A stretch of DNA of 48,943 nucleotides from Muribaculaceae bacterium (GTDB lineage: Bacteria; Bacteroidota; Bacteroidia; Bacteroidales; Muribaculaceae), in the NCBI GenBank assembly GCA_024400935.1, contig JAKSLZ010000012.1, positions 1 to 48,943 of the forward strand, in the 5' to 3' direction. Positions 1 to 8,983 of this stretch are shown here, piece by piece. Every line of letters starts with the position of its first letter. The first letter of the stretch is position 1. The translations under genes and the position numbers were made by a program. The notes under the pieces are model-generated. The model was given only the letters and a program-made list of their open reading frames with translations. It was not told where the DNA came from and did no database searches.

Positions 1-210
1 CATCTTCTCATAATAGGAATTGTCGTCACCACGATAGATGATTGACTCATTCTTGTCCTTCTTGATTTTCTTTTCCTTTACGAGACGTGCTTTTTCTGCT
101 CTAATTTGTTCAAGCAGAACTGATGCAGGTTCATCGTTTGGGTCTTGGGGGACCAGTTTGCCTTGTATTGCCCACTGGAGTATGCTGTTTTTAAGTTGTT
201 TTCCTGTCAT
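1..210 (-). CDS. hsdS: Type I restriction-modification specificity subunit HsdS, N-terminal part (runs off the window)
   Basis: The reading frame starts at the ATG complementary to 208-210 and stays open to the window edge, giving 70 residues. It begins MTGKQLKNSILQWAIQGKLV and continues with PQDPNDEPASVLLEQIRAEK, the typical N-terminus of many HsdS proteins. HsdS recognises the two half-sites of the target DNA and directs both methylation by HsdM and translocation and cleavage by HsdR. Neither target recognition domain lies in the window, so specificity cannot be judged. The gene starts 14 bp after the hsdM stop on the same strand, so it is the third gene of the operon. Whether it is intact beyond the edge is unknown. 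Identification rests on this N-terminus plus the hsdM/hsdR context. Confidence 0.85.
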   Translation of the reverse strand, partial: MTGKQLKNSILQWAIQGKLVPQDPNDEPASVLLEQIRAEKARLVKEKKIKKDKNESIIYRGDDNSYYEKM

Positions 211-224
211 ACTATAGACAATTT

Positions 225-1739
225 TTACTTCTCTATGGTTATACCTAACAATTCTTGTATTTCAGAAAGAGTTTTATCAATCTCTTTGTCGAGAGCTGCG
301 CGCTTCTTGTAGTAGTCGGCAAGAAGTTCGGCAGGTGGCAAAATTTCTTCTTCATCTTTGGGGAACTTACACTGGTCGAAGTTGCAGTCCATATCAAGCA
401 ATTCTTGTGCAGTAAAACACTTTGCCTTAATGTCGCTATCATCCACAATTATTTCCTTGCGGTCGTTCCACCATTCGGTAATGGGAGCAGTGTGTTCGAG
501 ACGCATAGGTTTAGTCTTGCTGAAGTGCTTATAGCCCTCAGGCATATCAAGGCGGTAGAACCATGTTTCACGAGTTCGGAAGCCCTCGGGAGCATTGTCA
601 GCAGCTTCGTTGTCGAAGAACAGAATATTGGTAGCAATAGAGGTATAAGGTGAGAAGATACTGCCTGGTAAACGTATAATGGTGTGTAGATTAAACTTGC
701 GCAAAAGGTTTTCCTTGATTGCGCGCTTTGCACCATCAGTACCAAATAAGAAACCATCAGGGATAATCACGCCAGCACGACCGCCAATTTTGAGGCGGTA
801 CATGATAAGAACGAGGAACAAGTCAGCGGTTTCGCTTGACTGGAACTGCGAAGGGAAATTACCTTTTACCGAAGCATCGGTACTACCACCGTAAGGAGGA
901 TTCATACCGATCACATCGACCTTGTCAGACTCCTTGAAATCCGACATGTTTGTGCCCAAAGAATCACAGTGACGAATGTTTGGTGCTTCAATATCATGTA
1001 CAAGAAGGTTAGTTATCGAGAGCAGATAAGGCAGAGGTTTCCACTCTTGACCAACAACAGCCTTTTGCAGTTTTTCTTGATCGGCAGCTGATTTTACCGA
1101 AGGAGCCATAAAGTTAAGTGCCGATGTAAGGAAGCCACCTGTACCAGAAGTGAAATCACCAAAGGTCTCTCCTAATTGTGGATGGAGCTGCTGAACGATA
1201 AAGTCAGTGAGCGCACGGGGTGTGTAGAACTCACCGGCGTTACCCGCTGACTGGAGGTCTTTGAGCAAACCCTCGTAAATATCCCCGAAAGTATGACGAT
1301 CCTCTGCGTCATCAAACTCAATCTCATTTACGATGTTGATGATTTGGCGAAGGAGTGTACCATTTTTCATGTACTGGTTTATATCCTGGAAAACCTCATG
1401 TACAATGCTCATGTGTCGTGGGGTTTCGGCAGTTACAGGAAGTTCCTTAAGAGCAGGGAATAATTCTTCATTTATGAATTTAAGCAATACGTCGCCAGTC
1501 ATTGCAGAACCATCTTTCTCGTCAACAGCCCAGTTGCGCCAACGGAGTTTTTCAGGAATAATCGACTTATATTCCTTTTTGTCACGATAGGCATTGTATT
1601 CCCATGTTTCTTCTTGAGTGTCATACACTTTGAGGAAGAACATCCAGACCATTTGCTCGATGCGCTGAGCGTCACCGTTGATACCCGCATCAGAACGCAT
1701 GATGTTCTGAATACGCTTGATTATATTATTTACTGCCAT
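225..1739 (-). CDS. hsdM: Type I restriction-modification DNA adenine methyltransferase HsdM
   Basis: This 504-residue protein is the N6-adenine methylase subunit of a type I system; with HsdS it forms the modification enzyme and with HsdR the nuclease. An N-terminal helical region (about 1-140) precedes the methylase core. The core shows AGEFYTPRAL at 168-177, an AdoMet-binding motif I variant DFTSGTGGF at 195-203, and the catalytic NPPY motif at 280-283. Length matches EcoAI/EcoEI-type (type IB) HsdM. The start codon overlaps the hsdR stop by one base (TAATG), so translation is probably coupled. hsdS follows after 14 bp. No frameshift or missing motif was seen, so the modification half looks functional as far as visible. 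Confidence 0.96.
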   Translation of the reverse strand: MAVNNIIKRIQNIMRSDAGINGDAQRIEQMVWMFFLKVYDTQEETWEYNAYRDKKEYKSIIPEKLRWRNWAVDEKDGSAMTGDVLLKFINEELFPALKELPVTAETPRHMSIVHEVFQDINQYMKNGTLLRQIINIVNEIEFDDAEDRHTFGDIYEGLLKDLQSAGNAGEFYTPRALTDFIVQQLHPQLGETFGDFTSGTGGFLTSALNFMAPSVKSAADQEKLQKAVVGQEWKPLPYLLSITNLLVHDIEAPNIRHCDSLGTNMSDFKESDKVDVIGMNPPYGGSTDASVKGNFPSQFQSSETADLFLVLIMYRLKIGGRAGVIIPDGFLFGTDGAKRAIKENLLRKFNLHTIIRLPGSIFSPYTSIATNILFFDNEAADNAPEGFRTRETWFYRLDMPEGYKHFSKTKPMRLEHTAPITEWWNDRKEIIVDDSDIKAKCFTAQELLDMDCNFDQCKFPKDEEEILPPAELLADYYKKRAALDKEIDKTLSEIQELLGITIEK

Positions 1740-4060
1740 TATGCTACTTTATAAATTTCTGTTTCAAGTTCTTTAATTGCTTGTTCAAATCCTGCAGGAC
1801 CGCCAAACAGTTTGATAATCTTTGTTGGTTTGCCGATGAGATTGAACGGTGGAATCTCTAAGATGCCTGCTTTCTCAAAGTCAAGGATGCCATTTTCGGC
1901 ATACTTGTCGAGCAATGCTTCAAGTACCTCGCGAGCCTTGCCTTCATACTTGCCGAAATAGTTGCGCTTCTTTACATTATTAGCTCGCTCACGGCGAGTA
2001 AGTGGCTTTTGGTCATAAGCCACATGGCAAATAATGTCGAATATATCAGCATCCTTCAGTGCAGGATTAGCATCCCTTACAGCATCGATAAGAATTGCAT
2101 ATTCTTTGAGTTCATCAAGGATAGCCTGTTTTTTATCGGCCTCAGACCACTTTTGAATGAAGTTGTCAAGAGATTCAAAATGGCGTTGTATATGTTTGCG
2201 GGCAAATGATGTAACCGACTCAGTTTTCATCGTTTTGCCATCTTCTCCCAAAACAGATACAATTTCAGATTGGATTTTGATATTTACGCCATCTACAATA
2301 TATTTGTCATGCTTTGGTTCTCCTGCCGTACTTGTATTGCTTCCGTCTTCTCCGTTATTGATTTTATATTTTCGGGGAGAAGGGATTTTTGGCACAGGAT
2401 CGCCATCAAATTCCGGGTCACGGAATTTTGCTGTTGCATTTCTGAAATCAAGAATTTCAAGATGCCATTTGCCTTTGTCTGGGCGAAGGCGCGTGCCACG
2501 GCCAACAATTTGCTTAAACTCAGTCATGCTGCCTATTTCCTTATCAATAACGATAAGTCCGCAGGTTTTACAGTCAACACCAGTTGACAACAACTCACTT
2601 GTCGTGACAACTGTGGGATATGGTTCATCGACAGAGATGAAATTGTCAAGTTGCTTCTTGCCTTCTTTGTCCTCGCCAACAATACGAGTTACATAGTATG
2701 GTGATTTTTTAACAAGATCAGCATTCATATTGATTAGCAGCTGACGCATTTCTGCAGCTTCTTCAATGTCTGAGCAGAAAATGATTGTTTTCGTCATTCG
2801 ACCAATCTCGTGCAGCATTTGGGTGATGCGATGTGCTACAATTTTTCTGCGAAGTTTAAATGCTAATTCTCTACCGATATTCTGTCTTTGGTATAGTTTC
2901 TGCTCAATTTCTTGCCCAAGGAGGTCTTTTTCTCCAGCATCAGGAGTCCAGCCCTCTAAGTCAACATTTATGAACGAGTTTGTCACACGATATGGAGCAA
3001 GAAATCCGTCTTGAATACCTTGCAAAAGAGAATATGTGTAAACTGGCTTGCCGAAATACTCCAAGTTATTAGCACCTTCATCCGATTTTGGTGTTGCCGT
3101 CATACCAATCTGAGTCGCAGAATGGAAATACTCAAGCACTTTACGCCACGCAGAATCATCCTTAGCACTTCCTCGATGACACTCATCAATGACGATAAGG
3201 TCAAAATAGTCTGGAGAAACTTCCTGGAATGGGTCAGGCTGTCCTTCTCTGCCCACCAGCTGGTGGTATAATGCCATATATATTTCAAAAGCAGTATCAA
3301 TCTTTGGTGTGCCCTCTGCCGTTGATGTAACCTTTGTCATGAACTTCTTGAACGGTTTGAAATCCTGGGCAATGGTTTGGTCGATAAGGATATTTCTGTC
3401 TGCAAGATAAAGGATTTTCTTTTTTGCTTTTGATTTATGAAGACGATGAATTATTTGGAAAGCAGTATAGGTTTTACCTGTACCTGTCGCCATAACCACA
3501 AGAACACGTTGCTGACCTTTCGCTATCGCTTCGACAGTACGGTCAATAGCAATGCGCTGATAGTAGCGAGGTTCATGAGTGTAAGCGTCGTAATAATATG
3601 GCGTTTCTACAATCTCCTGTTGCTCGACTGTGAGATTCTTACTATCTATGAGACGATTATACAATTCATCTTCGGTTGGAAATTCTTCTAAACTAAGCTC
3701 CGTCTCTTTACCTGTGATGAAATCGTGTTCAAGAAAACCATCACCGTTACTACTATAAGCAAATTTCAAGTCGAGAATACGAGCATAGTCTATTGCTTGC
3801 TGCATACCTGCACCCAGGGCATGAACATTGTCCTTTGCCTCGACTACGGCAATTGGTTTACCTTTATGGAACAAAAGGTAATCGGCTTTTTTACCCTTTT
3901 CTTGCGAATGCTCTTTTCCATACACAAGAATGCGACCTGCCGTGAAGTAATATTCTTCACGCATGTTTGTAGGCACTTGCCAGCCTTTTGCGACAAGAGC
4001 AGGACTGATGAACATGGTTCTTATCTCCTGTTCTTTCAAAGATTTCTTGTCAACGTTCAT
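1739..4060 (-). CDS. hsdR: Type I restriction enzyme motor/nuclease subunit HsdR
   Basis: This 773-residue subunit uses ATP to translocate unmethylated DNA and cleaves it. An N-terminal HSDR_N nuclease domain contains the D...ExK signature (D60, and E74-A-K76 in AVVEAKD). A superfamily 2 helicase motor follows: Walker A MATGTGKT at 190-197, Walker B DECH at 292-295, motif III TATP at 321-324 and a motif VI-like QIVGRGTRLRP further on. The C-terminal region resembles the EcoEI_R_C domain, and the compact length fits type IB rather than the roughly 1100-residue type IA enzymes. All motifs are intact. It lies 8 bp downstream of a lipoprotein gene and overlaps hsdM by one base, giving the order lipoprotein-hsdR-hsdM-hsdS. 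Confidence 0.96.
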   Translation of the reverse strand: MNVDKKSLKEQEIRTMFISPALVAKGWQVPTNMREEYYFTAGRILVYGKEHSQEKGKKADYLLFHKGKPIAVVEAKDNVHALGAGMQQAIDYARILDLKFAYSSNGDGFLEHDFITGKETELSLEEFPTEDELYNRLIDSKNLTVEQQEIVETPYYYDAYTHEPRYYQRIAIDRTVEAIAKGQQRVLVVMATGTGKTYTAFQIIHRLHKSKAKKKILYLADRNILIDQTIAQDFKPFKKFMTKVTSTAEGTPKIDTAFEIYMALYHQLVGREGQPDPFQEVSPDYFDLIVIDECHRGSAKDDSAWRKVLEYFHSATQIGMTATPKSDEGANNLEYFGKPVYTYSLLQGIQDGFLAPYRVTNSFINVDLEGWTPDAGEKDLLGQEIEQKLYQRQNIGRELAFKLRRKIVAHRITQMLHEIGRMTKTIIFCSDIEEAAEMRQLLINMNADLVKKSPYYVTRIVGEDKEGKKQLDNFISVDEPYPTVVTTSELLSTGVDCKTCGLIVIDKEIGSMTEFKQIVGRGTRLRPDKGKWHLEILDFRNATAKFRDPEFDGDPVPKIPSPRKYKINNGEDGSNTSTAGEPKHDKYIVDGVNIKIQSEIVSVLGEDGKTMKTESVTSFARKHIQRHFESLDNFIQKWSEADKKQAILDELKEYAILIDAVRDANPALKDADIFDIICHVAYDQKPLTRRERANNVKKRNYFGKYEGKAREVLEALLDKYAENGILDFEKAGILEIPPFNLIGKPTKIIKLFGGPAGFEQAIKELETEIYKVA

Positions 4061-4068
4061 AGAGGTAA

Positions 4069-4668
4069 TTATTTATAAGGTTTTATTGAATCAATTTCAA
4101 AAAGCATTTCACCTAGATTGATATTGTATTCATCAGTATATTCTTTAGATAGTCCAATCTGGTTTGTATATGCCATACCATTCGAATATTGTTCAAATTC
4201 CGAATGAAGAATAAATCTTTTAAATCTACCATTAATAAGATAGTATTGTTTGTCTTTTACTTTATCTACAAAAGATTCAGGAACTTCAGCGACAATGTCA
4301 AAACAAACGTCATTTAATACGTTATCTTTGAAATATAAGTTATATGGCTTAATCCAACTTTGGAAATGAATTCGACAAGTCCCCGGTTTCCAACTTTTTA
4401 TACCTTCACATCTAATTGGTAAATCTTCTAGAAGCCAATTAGAATTATTTAAAGAATCAACAATCTCTTTTGCAAATTGCTCATTCATTTTTTCTTTCTT
4501 CACATCATTGTCAAATCCATCAGGGAATCTGGCTCTAAATTTGTGGAAATATTGCTCAATGTGAAGAGTGTCATTAATAGGTGCTGTAGTTGAATTTTGT
4601 ACTCCATCACATGAACACAAAACAAAAAATAAGCCTAAAATAGGAAAAAGTATCTTTTTCATAATCAA
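4069..4668 (-). CDS. Small lipoprotein of unknown function at the head of the hsd operon
   Basis: The 199-residue product has a lipoprotein signal (MKK start, hydrophobic core, LCSC lipobox with the acylated Cys near position 20). The mature part is hydrophilic, has no transmembrane segment, and shows no motif I recognise. It contains mixed Tyr/Phe-rich segments that could be a beta-rich domain. Its stop lies only 8 bp before the hsdR ATG, so it is probably cotranscribed with the restriction genes, an unusual partner for a cytoplasmic DNA enzyme. A TATCTTTG element about 120 bp upstream could be the operon promoter. The gene and its upstream region are distinctly AT-rich. An unrelated cargo gene merely adjacent to hsdR is the main alternative. 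Confidence 0.75.
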   Translation of the reverse strand: MIMKKILFPILGLFFVLCSCDGVQNSTTAPINDTLHIEQYFHKFRARFPDGFDNDVKKEKMNEQFAKEIVDSLNNSNWLLEDLPIRCEGIKSWKPGTCRIHFQSWIKPYNLYFKDNVLNDVCFDIVAEVPESFVDKVKDKQYYLINGRFKRFILHSEFEQYSNGMAYTNQIGLSKEYTDEYNINLGEMLFEIDSIKPYK

Positions 4669-5147
4669 ACTATATAAATCCTTTAATCTTTTTATAATCG
4701 TACCTCAATCAAAGAATGTGTTAATAAATTCGTATTGTCTTTGTTTTTTTAGACCAGATATACAAAGTATATCTCGGCATAATACGCAAAGATACAAAAA
4801 AAAGTATAATGAAGGGCGTTTCTGCGTTGATTTTTATAAAAATTTGATATCGCAGAAACATAACGCGCGCAAATATAACTCGAGGTTATCTCAAATCATG
4901 GGAGAAGTAAAAGAAAAAACATGTGTATCACAACAGTAAGAACCCGTTTATAGTCATTGAAGTCCTACGCACTTCTACATTGCCTTGGCACAATATAAAT
5001 CCACACAAGTTTAAGTCAACGGATAATTATGTGTTTAGAATGGAGCACAAACTGGTATATATTGGAATTGATGTGCGTTTATTGTGGCTTTATGGTGCTA
5101 TTTAGTGTTTTTTATGTAACTTTACAGCCATATTAAACTTTATTACT
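4669..5147. other. AT-rich intergenic region with an inverted repeat
   Basis: This spacer of about 480 bp separates the leftward lipoprotein/hsd genes from the rightward gene at 5148. It is strongly AT-rich. It holds a leftward -7 element and a 9-bp inverted repeat, GTTTCTGCG at 4818-4826 against CGCAGAAAC at 4851-4859, with an AT-only style loop. A 60-codon open frame at 4923-5105 has no convincing ribosome binding site or recognisable composition, and I do not call it a gene. Confidence 0.5.
4787..4794 (-). promoter_or_regulatory. Possible Bacteroidota -7 element for the lipoprotein-hsd operon
   Basis: On the minus strand this reads TATCTTTG, a match to TAnnTTTG, about 120 bp upstream of the lipoprotein start. 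No clear TTTG is found 19-20 bp upstream of it, so the assignment is tentative. Confidence 0.4.
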
Positions 5148-5618
5148 ATGAAAGCTCTAATTATTATTGGCCCAATTCTTTTTGGTTGTGTAATCGGTTG
5201 GTTAGCTGTTTATTTTATACGATTGTACAAAGAACACAACTCTACTAATTTTACAAAAACTTGTTATGCTTTTTTAGGCGGATTAGGGGTCTCCTGTCTA
5301 TCTCGTTTTATGAGTGCAGAAGATATGGTATATAGCGTAACTTCGTATCTTACAGGTATTGGCATAGGTGCTTTTGCGCATCTAATATACCAATACTTTG
5401 TTGCTCGTTCATTGTCAGCGAGATTTGTGAGTCCGCGCAGTAGATACATGCTATTATCAACATGCAATTTAACAGCAGAGCAGGCGACTGCAAATATCGC
5501 ACTCAACTACAAACTCGAGAAATTGTATAACGCCTATCAATTATTGAAAAAAGGCAAAATTAACGATGAAGAATTCAAAACTTTTATTTCTAAATGCGGT
5601 ATATCTAAACAAAAATAA
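5148..5618 (+). CDS. Membrane protein with SHOCT-like C-terminus
   Basis: The 156-residue product has an N-terminal hydrophobic helix (about 3-25), a second hydrophobic stretch around 45-60 and a third around 65-85. A soluble tail follows. The last about 30 residues, LEKLYNAYQLLKKGKINDEE followed by FKTFISK, have the L..L..L...G.I...EF...K pattern of the SHOCT short C-terminal domain, which is often an oligomerisation or interaction tail on membrane proteins. A near-consensus -7 element TAACTTTA lies at 5117-5124. The gene is AT-rich like the hsd island and faces away from it. The frame after the TAA stop stays open for 33 further codons of protein-like composition, to 5720. Function is unknown. 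Confidence 0.7.
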   Translation: MKALIIIGPILFGCVIGWLAVYFIRLYKEHNSTNFTKTCYAFLGGLGVSCLSRFMSAEDMVYSVTSYLTGIGIGAFAHLIYQYFVARSLSARFVSPRSRYMLLSTCNLTAEQATANIALNYKLEKLYNAYQLLKKGKINDEEFKTFISKCGISKQK

Positions 5619-5849
5619 GACAGTTTAGATATTTATGACATTAGCAACTTGCTTGATTCTGAATTATCTGCATTTATAATCGCAAAAGGTTATGACGAAT
5701 TATTTTGTATAAGCCGTTAAATTCAAAAAAGGGTTCTCAAAATAGAATCAATTGCGTAAAAAAAAATTACAAGTTAATTATAATAAATAGGAGTATGTAT
5801 TAAAGTCTTCTTTGATTACGCCTAAATATCTCGGCAGAAAATCGGCAAT

Positions 5850-5897
5850 TTTATAAAAGAAAATCGCTAACCAAGTTGTTTACAACTGATTAGCGAT
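5850..5897 (-). terminator. Rho-independent terminator of tRNA-Arg
   Basis: ATCGCTAA (5863-5870) pairs with TTAGCGAT (5890-5897), with a second inner stem AGTTGT/ACAACT. Read leftward, the stem is followed by TTTTCTTTT. It sits directly after the 3' end of the leftward tRNA gene. Confidence 0.85.
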
Positions 5898-5905
5898 CCT
5901 TCTTG

Positions 5906-5979
5906 TGATTCCGTTGGGATTCGAACCCAAGACCCACAGCTTAGAAGGCTGTTGCTCTATCCAGCTGAGCTACGGAACC
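5906..5979 (-). tRNA. tRNA-Arg (anticodon TCT)
   Basis: On the minus strand the gene begins GGTTCCG and ends CGGAATC plus discriminator A, which pair as the 7-bp acceptor stem with one G-U. The anticodon arm ACAGC-CTTCTAA-GCTGT gives anticodon TCT, reading AGA/AGG. The T arm contains the standard GGTTCGAATCC. CCA is not encoded. A possible -7 element TACCTTTG lies at 6120-6127 on the same strand, and a terminator follows immediately. The 3' end points at the AT-rich hsd region, the usual geometry for tRNA-targeting genomic islands, but no integrase or duplicated tRNA 3' end is visible in the window. Confidence 0.95.
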
Positions 5980-6145
5980 ATCGTCTTCGTTGGGAGGTGT
6001 CGCCGGGTGCCTGCCTTGTCCTCGTTGGGCTTGCCTGTAATGGGGTCATGGACCTGTTGTGAGGGCAAGTTTGTTGGGCTGTCGGCTGGCTGCACGAGCG
6101 TTTGTCCCAATTTGCGGTGCAAAGGTACAACTTTTTTTCTATAAA

Positions 6146-6826
6146 TCACGCATTTGTGGCAACTTTTTTCACTGTATGGGCTTCACAGCGATATTCTGTG
6201 GCGGGGAATGCGTCTATTAATGTCCTATTGTGGGTTGCCATGAGCACTGCTGTTCCTGATGCGGCGATGCTTTTAAGCAGTGTCATGATTTCGCGGGATG
6301 TGGCCTGGTCAAGGTTGCCTGTGGGTTCGTCGGCAATGATGAGCTGTGGTGTATTAAGCAGTGCTCGTGCTATGGCGATGCGCTGCTGTTCTCCTCCGGA
6401 GAGGCGATGCGGCATTTCGTAGGCTTTGTTCACCATATCCACTTGTGTTAGAGCCCATTCTATGCGCTGAGCCATGACATCCTCTCCCTGCCATCCTGTA
6501 GCCTTTAGCACAAACTTGAGGTTGTCATAGACGTTGCGGTCCATGAGCAACTGGAAGTCCTGGAAAACGATTCCCAGGCGGCGTCTCAAATATGGGATGT
6601 CGCGCTGTCTGATGGCGGTGAGGTCATAGTCGAGCATGTGGGCCTCGCCTTGTGCTATGGGCAATTGGGCATACAGTGTCTTGAGCAGCGTGGTCTTGCC
6701 GCTGCCCACACGACCGGTGAGATAGGCCATCTCGCCCTCTCGCACGGTGATGGTGACGTCGCTTAGCACTGCTGTGCCACCGCGCTCTATTGTAACGCCG
6801 TTATATTCAATTATCCTTTTTGTCAT
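6146..6826 (-). CDS. ftsE: ABC transporter ATP-binding protein, FtsE-like
   Basis: This is an ABC ATPase of about 226 residues with Walker [10 protein letters not shown], a Q-loop in [10 protein letters not shown], signature [15 protein letters not shown], Walker [13 protein letters not shown] and the switch His in ATHN. The EPTGNLD sequence and short length are typical of FtsE, which with the membrane partner FtsX controls peptidoglycan hydrolases at the division site. FtsX is not in the window, so a related LolD/MacB-type ATPase remains possible. I chose the ATG at 6824-6826 ([10 protein letters not shown]) because it overlaps hisIE by only 20 bp and has AAAGAG just upstream. An ATG at 6859 would add 11 residues. 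It is the last gene of the leftward his run. Confidence 0.85.
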   Translation of the reverse strand: MTKRIIEYNGVTIERGGTAVLSDVTITVREGEMAYLTGRVGSGKTTLLKTLYAQLPIAQGEAHMLDYDLTAIRQRDIPYLRRRLGIVFQDFQLLMDRNVYDNLKFVLKATGWQGEDVMAQRIEWALTQVDMVNKAYEMPHRLSGGEQQRIAIARALLNTPQLIIADEPTGNLDQATSREIMTLLKSIAASGTAVLMATHNRTLIDAFPATEYRCEAHTVKKVATNA

Positions 6827-7433
6827 ATTGCTCTTTGGGCTTGAGGTGTCGCTGCTCAAGTGCTGCGGCTATATCCTCTATGCGATACCCCTTAGAGGTG
6901 AGCAGGACGATGAGGTGATAAAGCATGTCGCTGGCTTCGTAGATCATGCGTCCGTCGGTGCCGTTGGTGGCTTCGATCACGGTCTCTACGGCTTCTTCGC
7001 CCACCTTTTGCGCCATGCGGTTGACGCCGCTCTGGAACAATGATGTGGTGTAGCTACCCTCGGGCATCTCCTTGTAGCGCTTGTCGATGAAGTCCTGGAG
7101 CATGCTCAGGAACAGGACGCCCATCTCGTTGCTGTCTTCAAAGCATGTCTTTGCTCCGGTGTGGCACACGGGTCCCACGGGGTTAACCTTGATGAGCAGG
7201 GTGTCGTGGTCGCAGTCTTCCTGGATTGAAACAACGTTGAGGAAGTTGCCGCTCTCCTCGCCCTTGGTCCATAGTTTGTTGCGAGTGCGGCTCCAGAAAG
7301 TCACCTTACCTATTTCAAGGGTTTTCTCATAGGCTTCCTTGTTCATGAAACCCAGCATGAGGACGTTGCGTGTGACAGCGTCTTGTATGATGGCGGGGAT
7401 GAGTCCGCCCATTTTGTCAAAGTCTAAATTCAT
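6807..7433 (-). CDS. hisI: Histidine biosynthesis bifunctional protein HisIE
   Basis: This 208-residue fusion catalyses two consecutive steps of histidine synthesis. The N-terminal HisI half (about 1-115) is phosphoribosyl-AMP cyclohydrolase, with [16 protein letters not shown], the metal-binding DCDHDTLL and [10 protein letters not shown]. The C-terminal HisE half (about 120-205) is phosphoribosyl-ATP pyrophosphatase, with [13 protein letters not shown] and the acidic helix [14 protein letters not shown]. Length is normal for the fused form. It lies 12 bp after hisF and overlaps ftsE, so it is part of one transcription unit. The bifunctional assignment is firm. Confidence 0.97.
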   Translation of the reverse strand: MNLDFDKMGGLIPAIIQDAVTRNVLMLGFMNKEAYEKTLEIGKVTFWSRTRNKLWTKGEESGNFLNVVSIQEDCDHDTLLIKVNPVGPVCHTGAKTCFEDSNEMGVLFLSMLQDFIDKRYKEMPEGSYTTSLFQSGVNRMAQKVGEEAVETVIEATNGTDGRMIYEASDMLYHLIVLLTSKGYRIEDIAAALEQRHLKPKEQYDKKDN

Positions 7434-7445
7434 ATACTGTTGTAT

Positions 7446-8201
7446 TTATAATCTTACGGGTATGTTGCAATTGTGTAAGTATCGTTTCAACTCGTCGATG
7501 GGTATCTCGTTGAAGTGGAACACGCTGGCGGCCAGTGCGGCATCGGCATGGCCTATCTCGAATGCGTCCTTGAAGTGCTCCATAGCGCCACAACCGCCGC
7601 TGGCAATGACCGGTATGGACAATGCATCGTGCAGCTGGTTAAGGGCCTCGCATGCAAATCCTTGCTTAACTCCGTCATGGTCCATGCTGGTGAAGAGTAT
7701 CTCCCCTGCCCCACGGTCTTGGGCCTCAAGCGCCCATTCCACAAGACGACGCGATGTGGGCTCATGGCCGCCTTTGACATAGCATATCCACTCGCCGTCG
7801 ACACAGCGGGCATCGATGGCCACCACACACACCTGACGGCCGAAACGGCTTGCAATCTCGCTGATGAGCTCGGGGCGGCGCAGTGCCGACGAGTTGATGG
7901 ATATCTTGTCGGCCCCGGCATTGAGCAGAGTGTCGACGTGCTCCACGCTGCTGATGCCGCCGCCCACGGTGAACGGGATGCTCACGTTGCGGGCCACACG
8001 GCGCACGAGATCGACAAAGGTGTCGCGCCCCTCGAGCGAGGCGGTAATGTCGAGGTAAACCAGTTCGTCAGCGCCCTCGTCGCTATAGCGTTGTCCCAGT
8101 TCCACCGGGTCACCGGCATTGCGGAAGTTGACAAAGTTAACCCCCTTGACGGTGGCGCCGTCCTTGACGTCGAGACACGGGATGATGCGTTTAGCTAGCA
8201 T
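7446..8201 (-). CDS. hisF: Imidazole glycerol phosphate synthase cyclase subunit HisF
   Basis: This 251-residue (beta/alpha)8-barrel enzyme uses ammonia delivered by HisH to turn PRFAR into imidazole glycerol phosphate and AICAR. The N-terminus [15 protein letters not shown] carries the catalytic Asp of the CLDV motif; the second catalytic Asp is expected in the TSMDHDG strand. FTVGGGI and [11 protein letters not shown] are the phosphate-binding loops. It follows hisA across a 50-bp spacer that holds a hairpin, and precedes hisIE by 12 bp. Confidence 0.98.
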   Translation of the reverse strand: MLAKRIIPCLDVKDGATVKGVNFVNFRNAGDPVELGQRYSDEGADELVYLDITASLEGRDTFVDLVRRVARNVSIPFTVGGGISSVEHVDTLLNAGADKISINSSALRRPELISEIASRFGRQVCVVAIDARCVDGEWICYVKGGHEPTSRRLVEWALEAQDRGAGEILFTSMDHDGVKQGFACEALNQLHDALSIPVIASGGCGAMEHFKDAFEIGHADAALAASVFHFNEIPIDELKRYLHNCNIPVRL

Positions 8202-8217
8202 ATTACTTTATTATTGA

Positions 8218-8238
8218 CGATGCAGTCGAGCTGCATCG
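8218..8238. promoter_or_regulatory. Hairpin in the hisA-hisF spacer
   Basis: CGATGCAG at 8218-8225 pairs perfectly with CTGCATCG at 8231-8238 across a 5-nt loop. In the transcription direction it is followed by a mixed AT stretch rather than a run of T, so it is more likely an mRNA processing, stabilising or weak attenuating structure than a full terminator. It lies in the longest spacer between the his genes here. Confidence 0.45.
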
Positions 8239-8251
8239 AGTCGAACATTTT

Positions 8252-8983
8252 TTATTGTCTTATTTTATTGAAGGCGAGGAGGTCATGGAGGGTGATGTGG
8301 TTCTCGTAAATTGCCTTGCCCACAATCACCTCGGGGACACCGATGGCATCCAGAGCCTCGATGTGCGACATGTCGCCCACTCCACCGCTGGCAATGAGGT
8401 GTATACCAGCGACCTTTAGCAAAATCTCTTTATACAGGTCGACGCTGGGTCCCTGCAGCATGCCGTCGCATGCAATGTCGGTACTGATGACCTTGGTCAC
8501 ACCCTGCTCCTGATAGTGCTGGATAAACGGCACCACGCTCTTGTCGCTGTCGTTGAGCCATCCCTGCGTGGCAATGTAGCCACCGCGTGAGTCGGCACCC
8601 AGGATAATGCGGTCAGCGCCATACTTGGAGAGCCATGCCATGAACACATCAGGATGAGCCACGGCAATGCTGCCTCCGGTCACCATAGCGGCACCACTCT
8701 CAAAGGCGATGCGCAGGTCGTCGTCACTCTTCAGTCCGCCGCCAAAGTCCACCGTCAGCCCTGTATGTCCGGCAATAGCCTCCAGCACCCGGTAGTTGAC
8801 GATGTGATGCGAGCGTGCACCGTCCAGGTCAACGAGATGCAGACGGGTGCAGCCACAGTCCTCAAAAGCACGAGCCACGTCCAGAGGGTTCTCGTTGTAA
8901 ACCTTCTTCTGGCCATAGTCGCCCTGCGAGAGGCGCACACACTTGCCGTCGATGATGTCAATAGCAGGAATAATGTTTATCAT
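8252..8983 (-). CDS. hisA: Phosphoribosyl-ProFAR isomerase HisA
   Basis: This 243-residue TIM-barrel enzyme isomerises ProFAR to PRFAR, the substrate of His[22 protein letters not shown] contains the catalytic Asp and the substrate loop. [12 protein letters not shown] and [15 protein letters not shown] are the two phosphate-binding loops, and [13 protein letters not shown] contains the second catalytic Asp. The start overlaps the hisH stop by 4 bp (ATGA), indicating coupling. hisF follows. Confidence 0.97.
   Translation of the reverse strand: MINIIPAIDIIDGKCVRLSQGDYGQKKVYNENPLDVARAFEDCGCTRLHLVDLDGARSHHIVNYRVLEAIAGHTGLTVDFGGGLKSDDDLRIAFESGAAMVTGGSIAVAHPDVFMAWLSKYGADRIILGADSRGGYIATQGWLNDSDKSVVPFIQHYQEQGVTKVISTDIACDGMLQGPSVDLYKEILLKVAGIHLIASGGVGDMSHIEALDAIGVPEVIVGKAIYENHITLHDLLAFNKIRQ

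Noticed and set aside
4923-5105. 60-codon rightward open frame
   Set aside because: No ribosome binding site, odd composition for its short length, and no recognisable motif in an AT-rich spacer.
5640-5860. Remnant of an integrase next to tRNA-Arg
   Set aside because: Short minus-strand fragments show no tyrosine recombinase motif (R...HxxR...Y), so a remnant cannot be supported.
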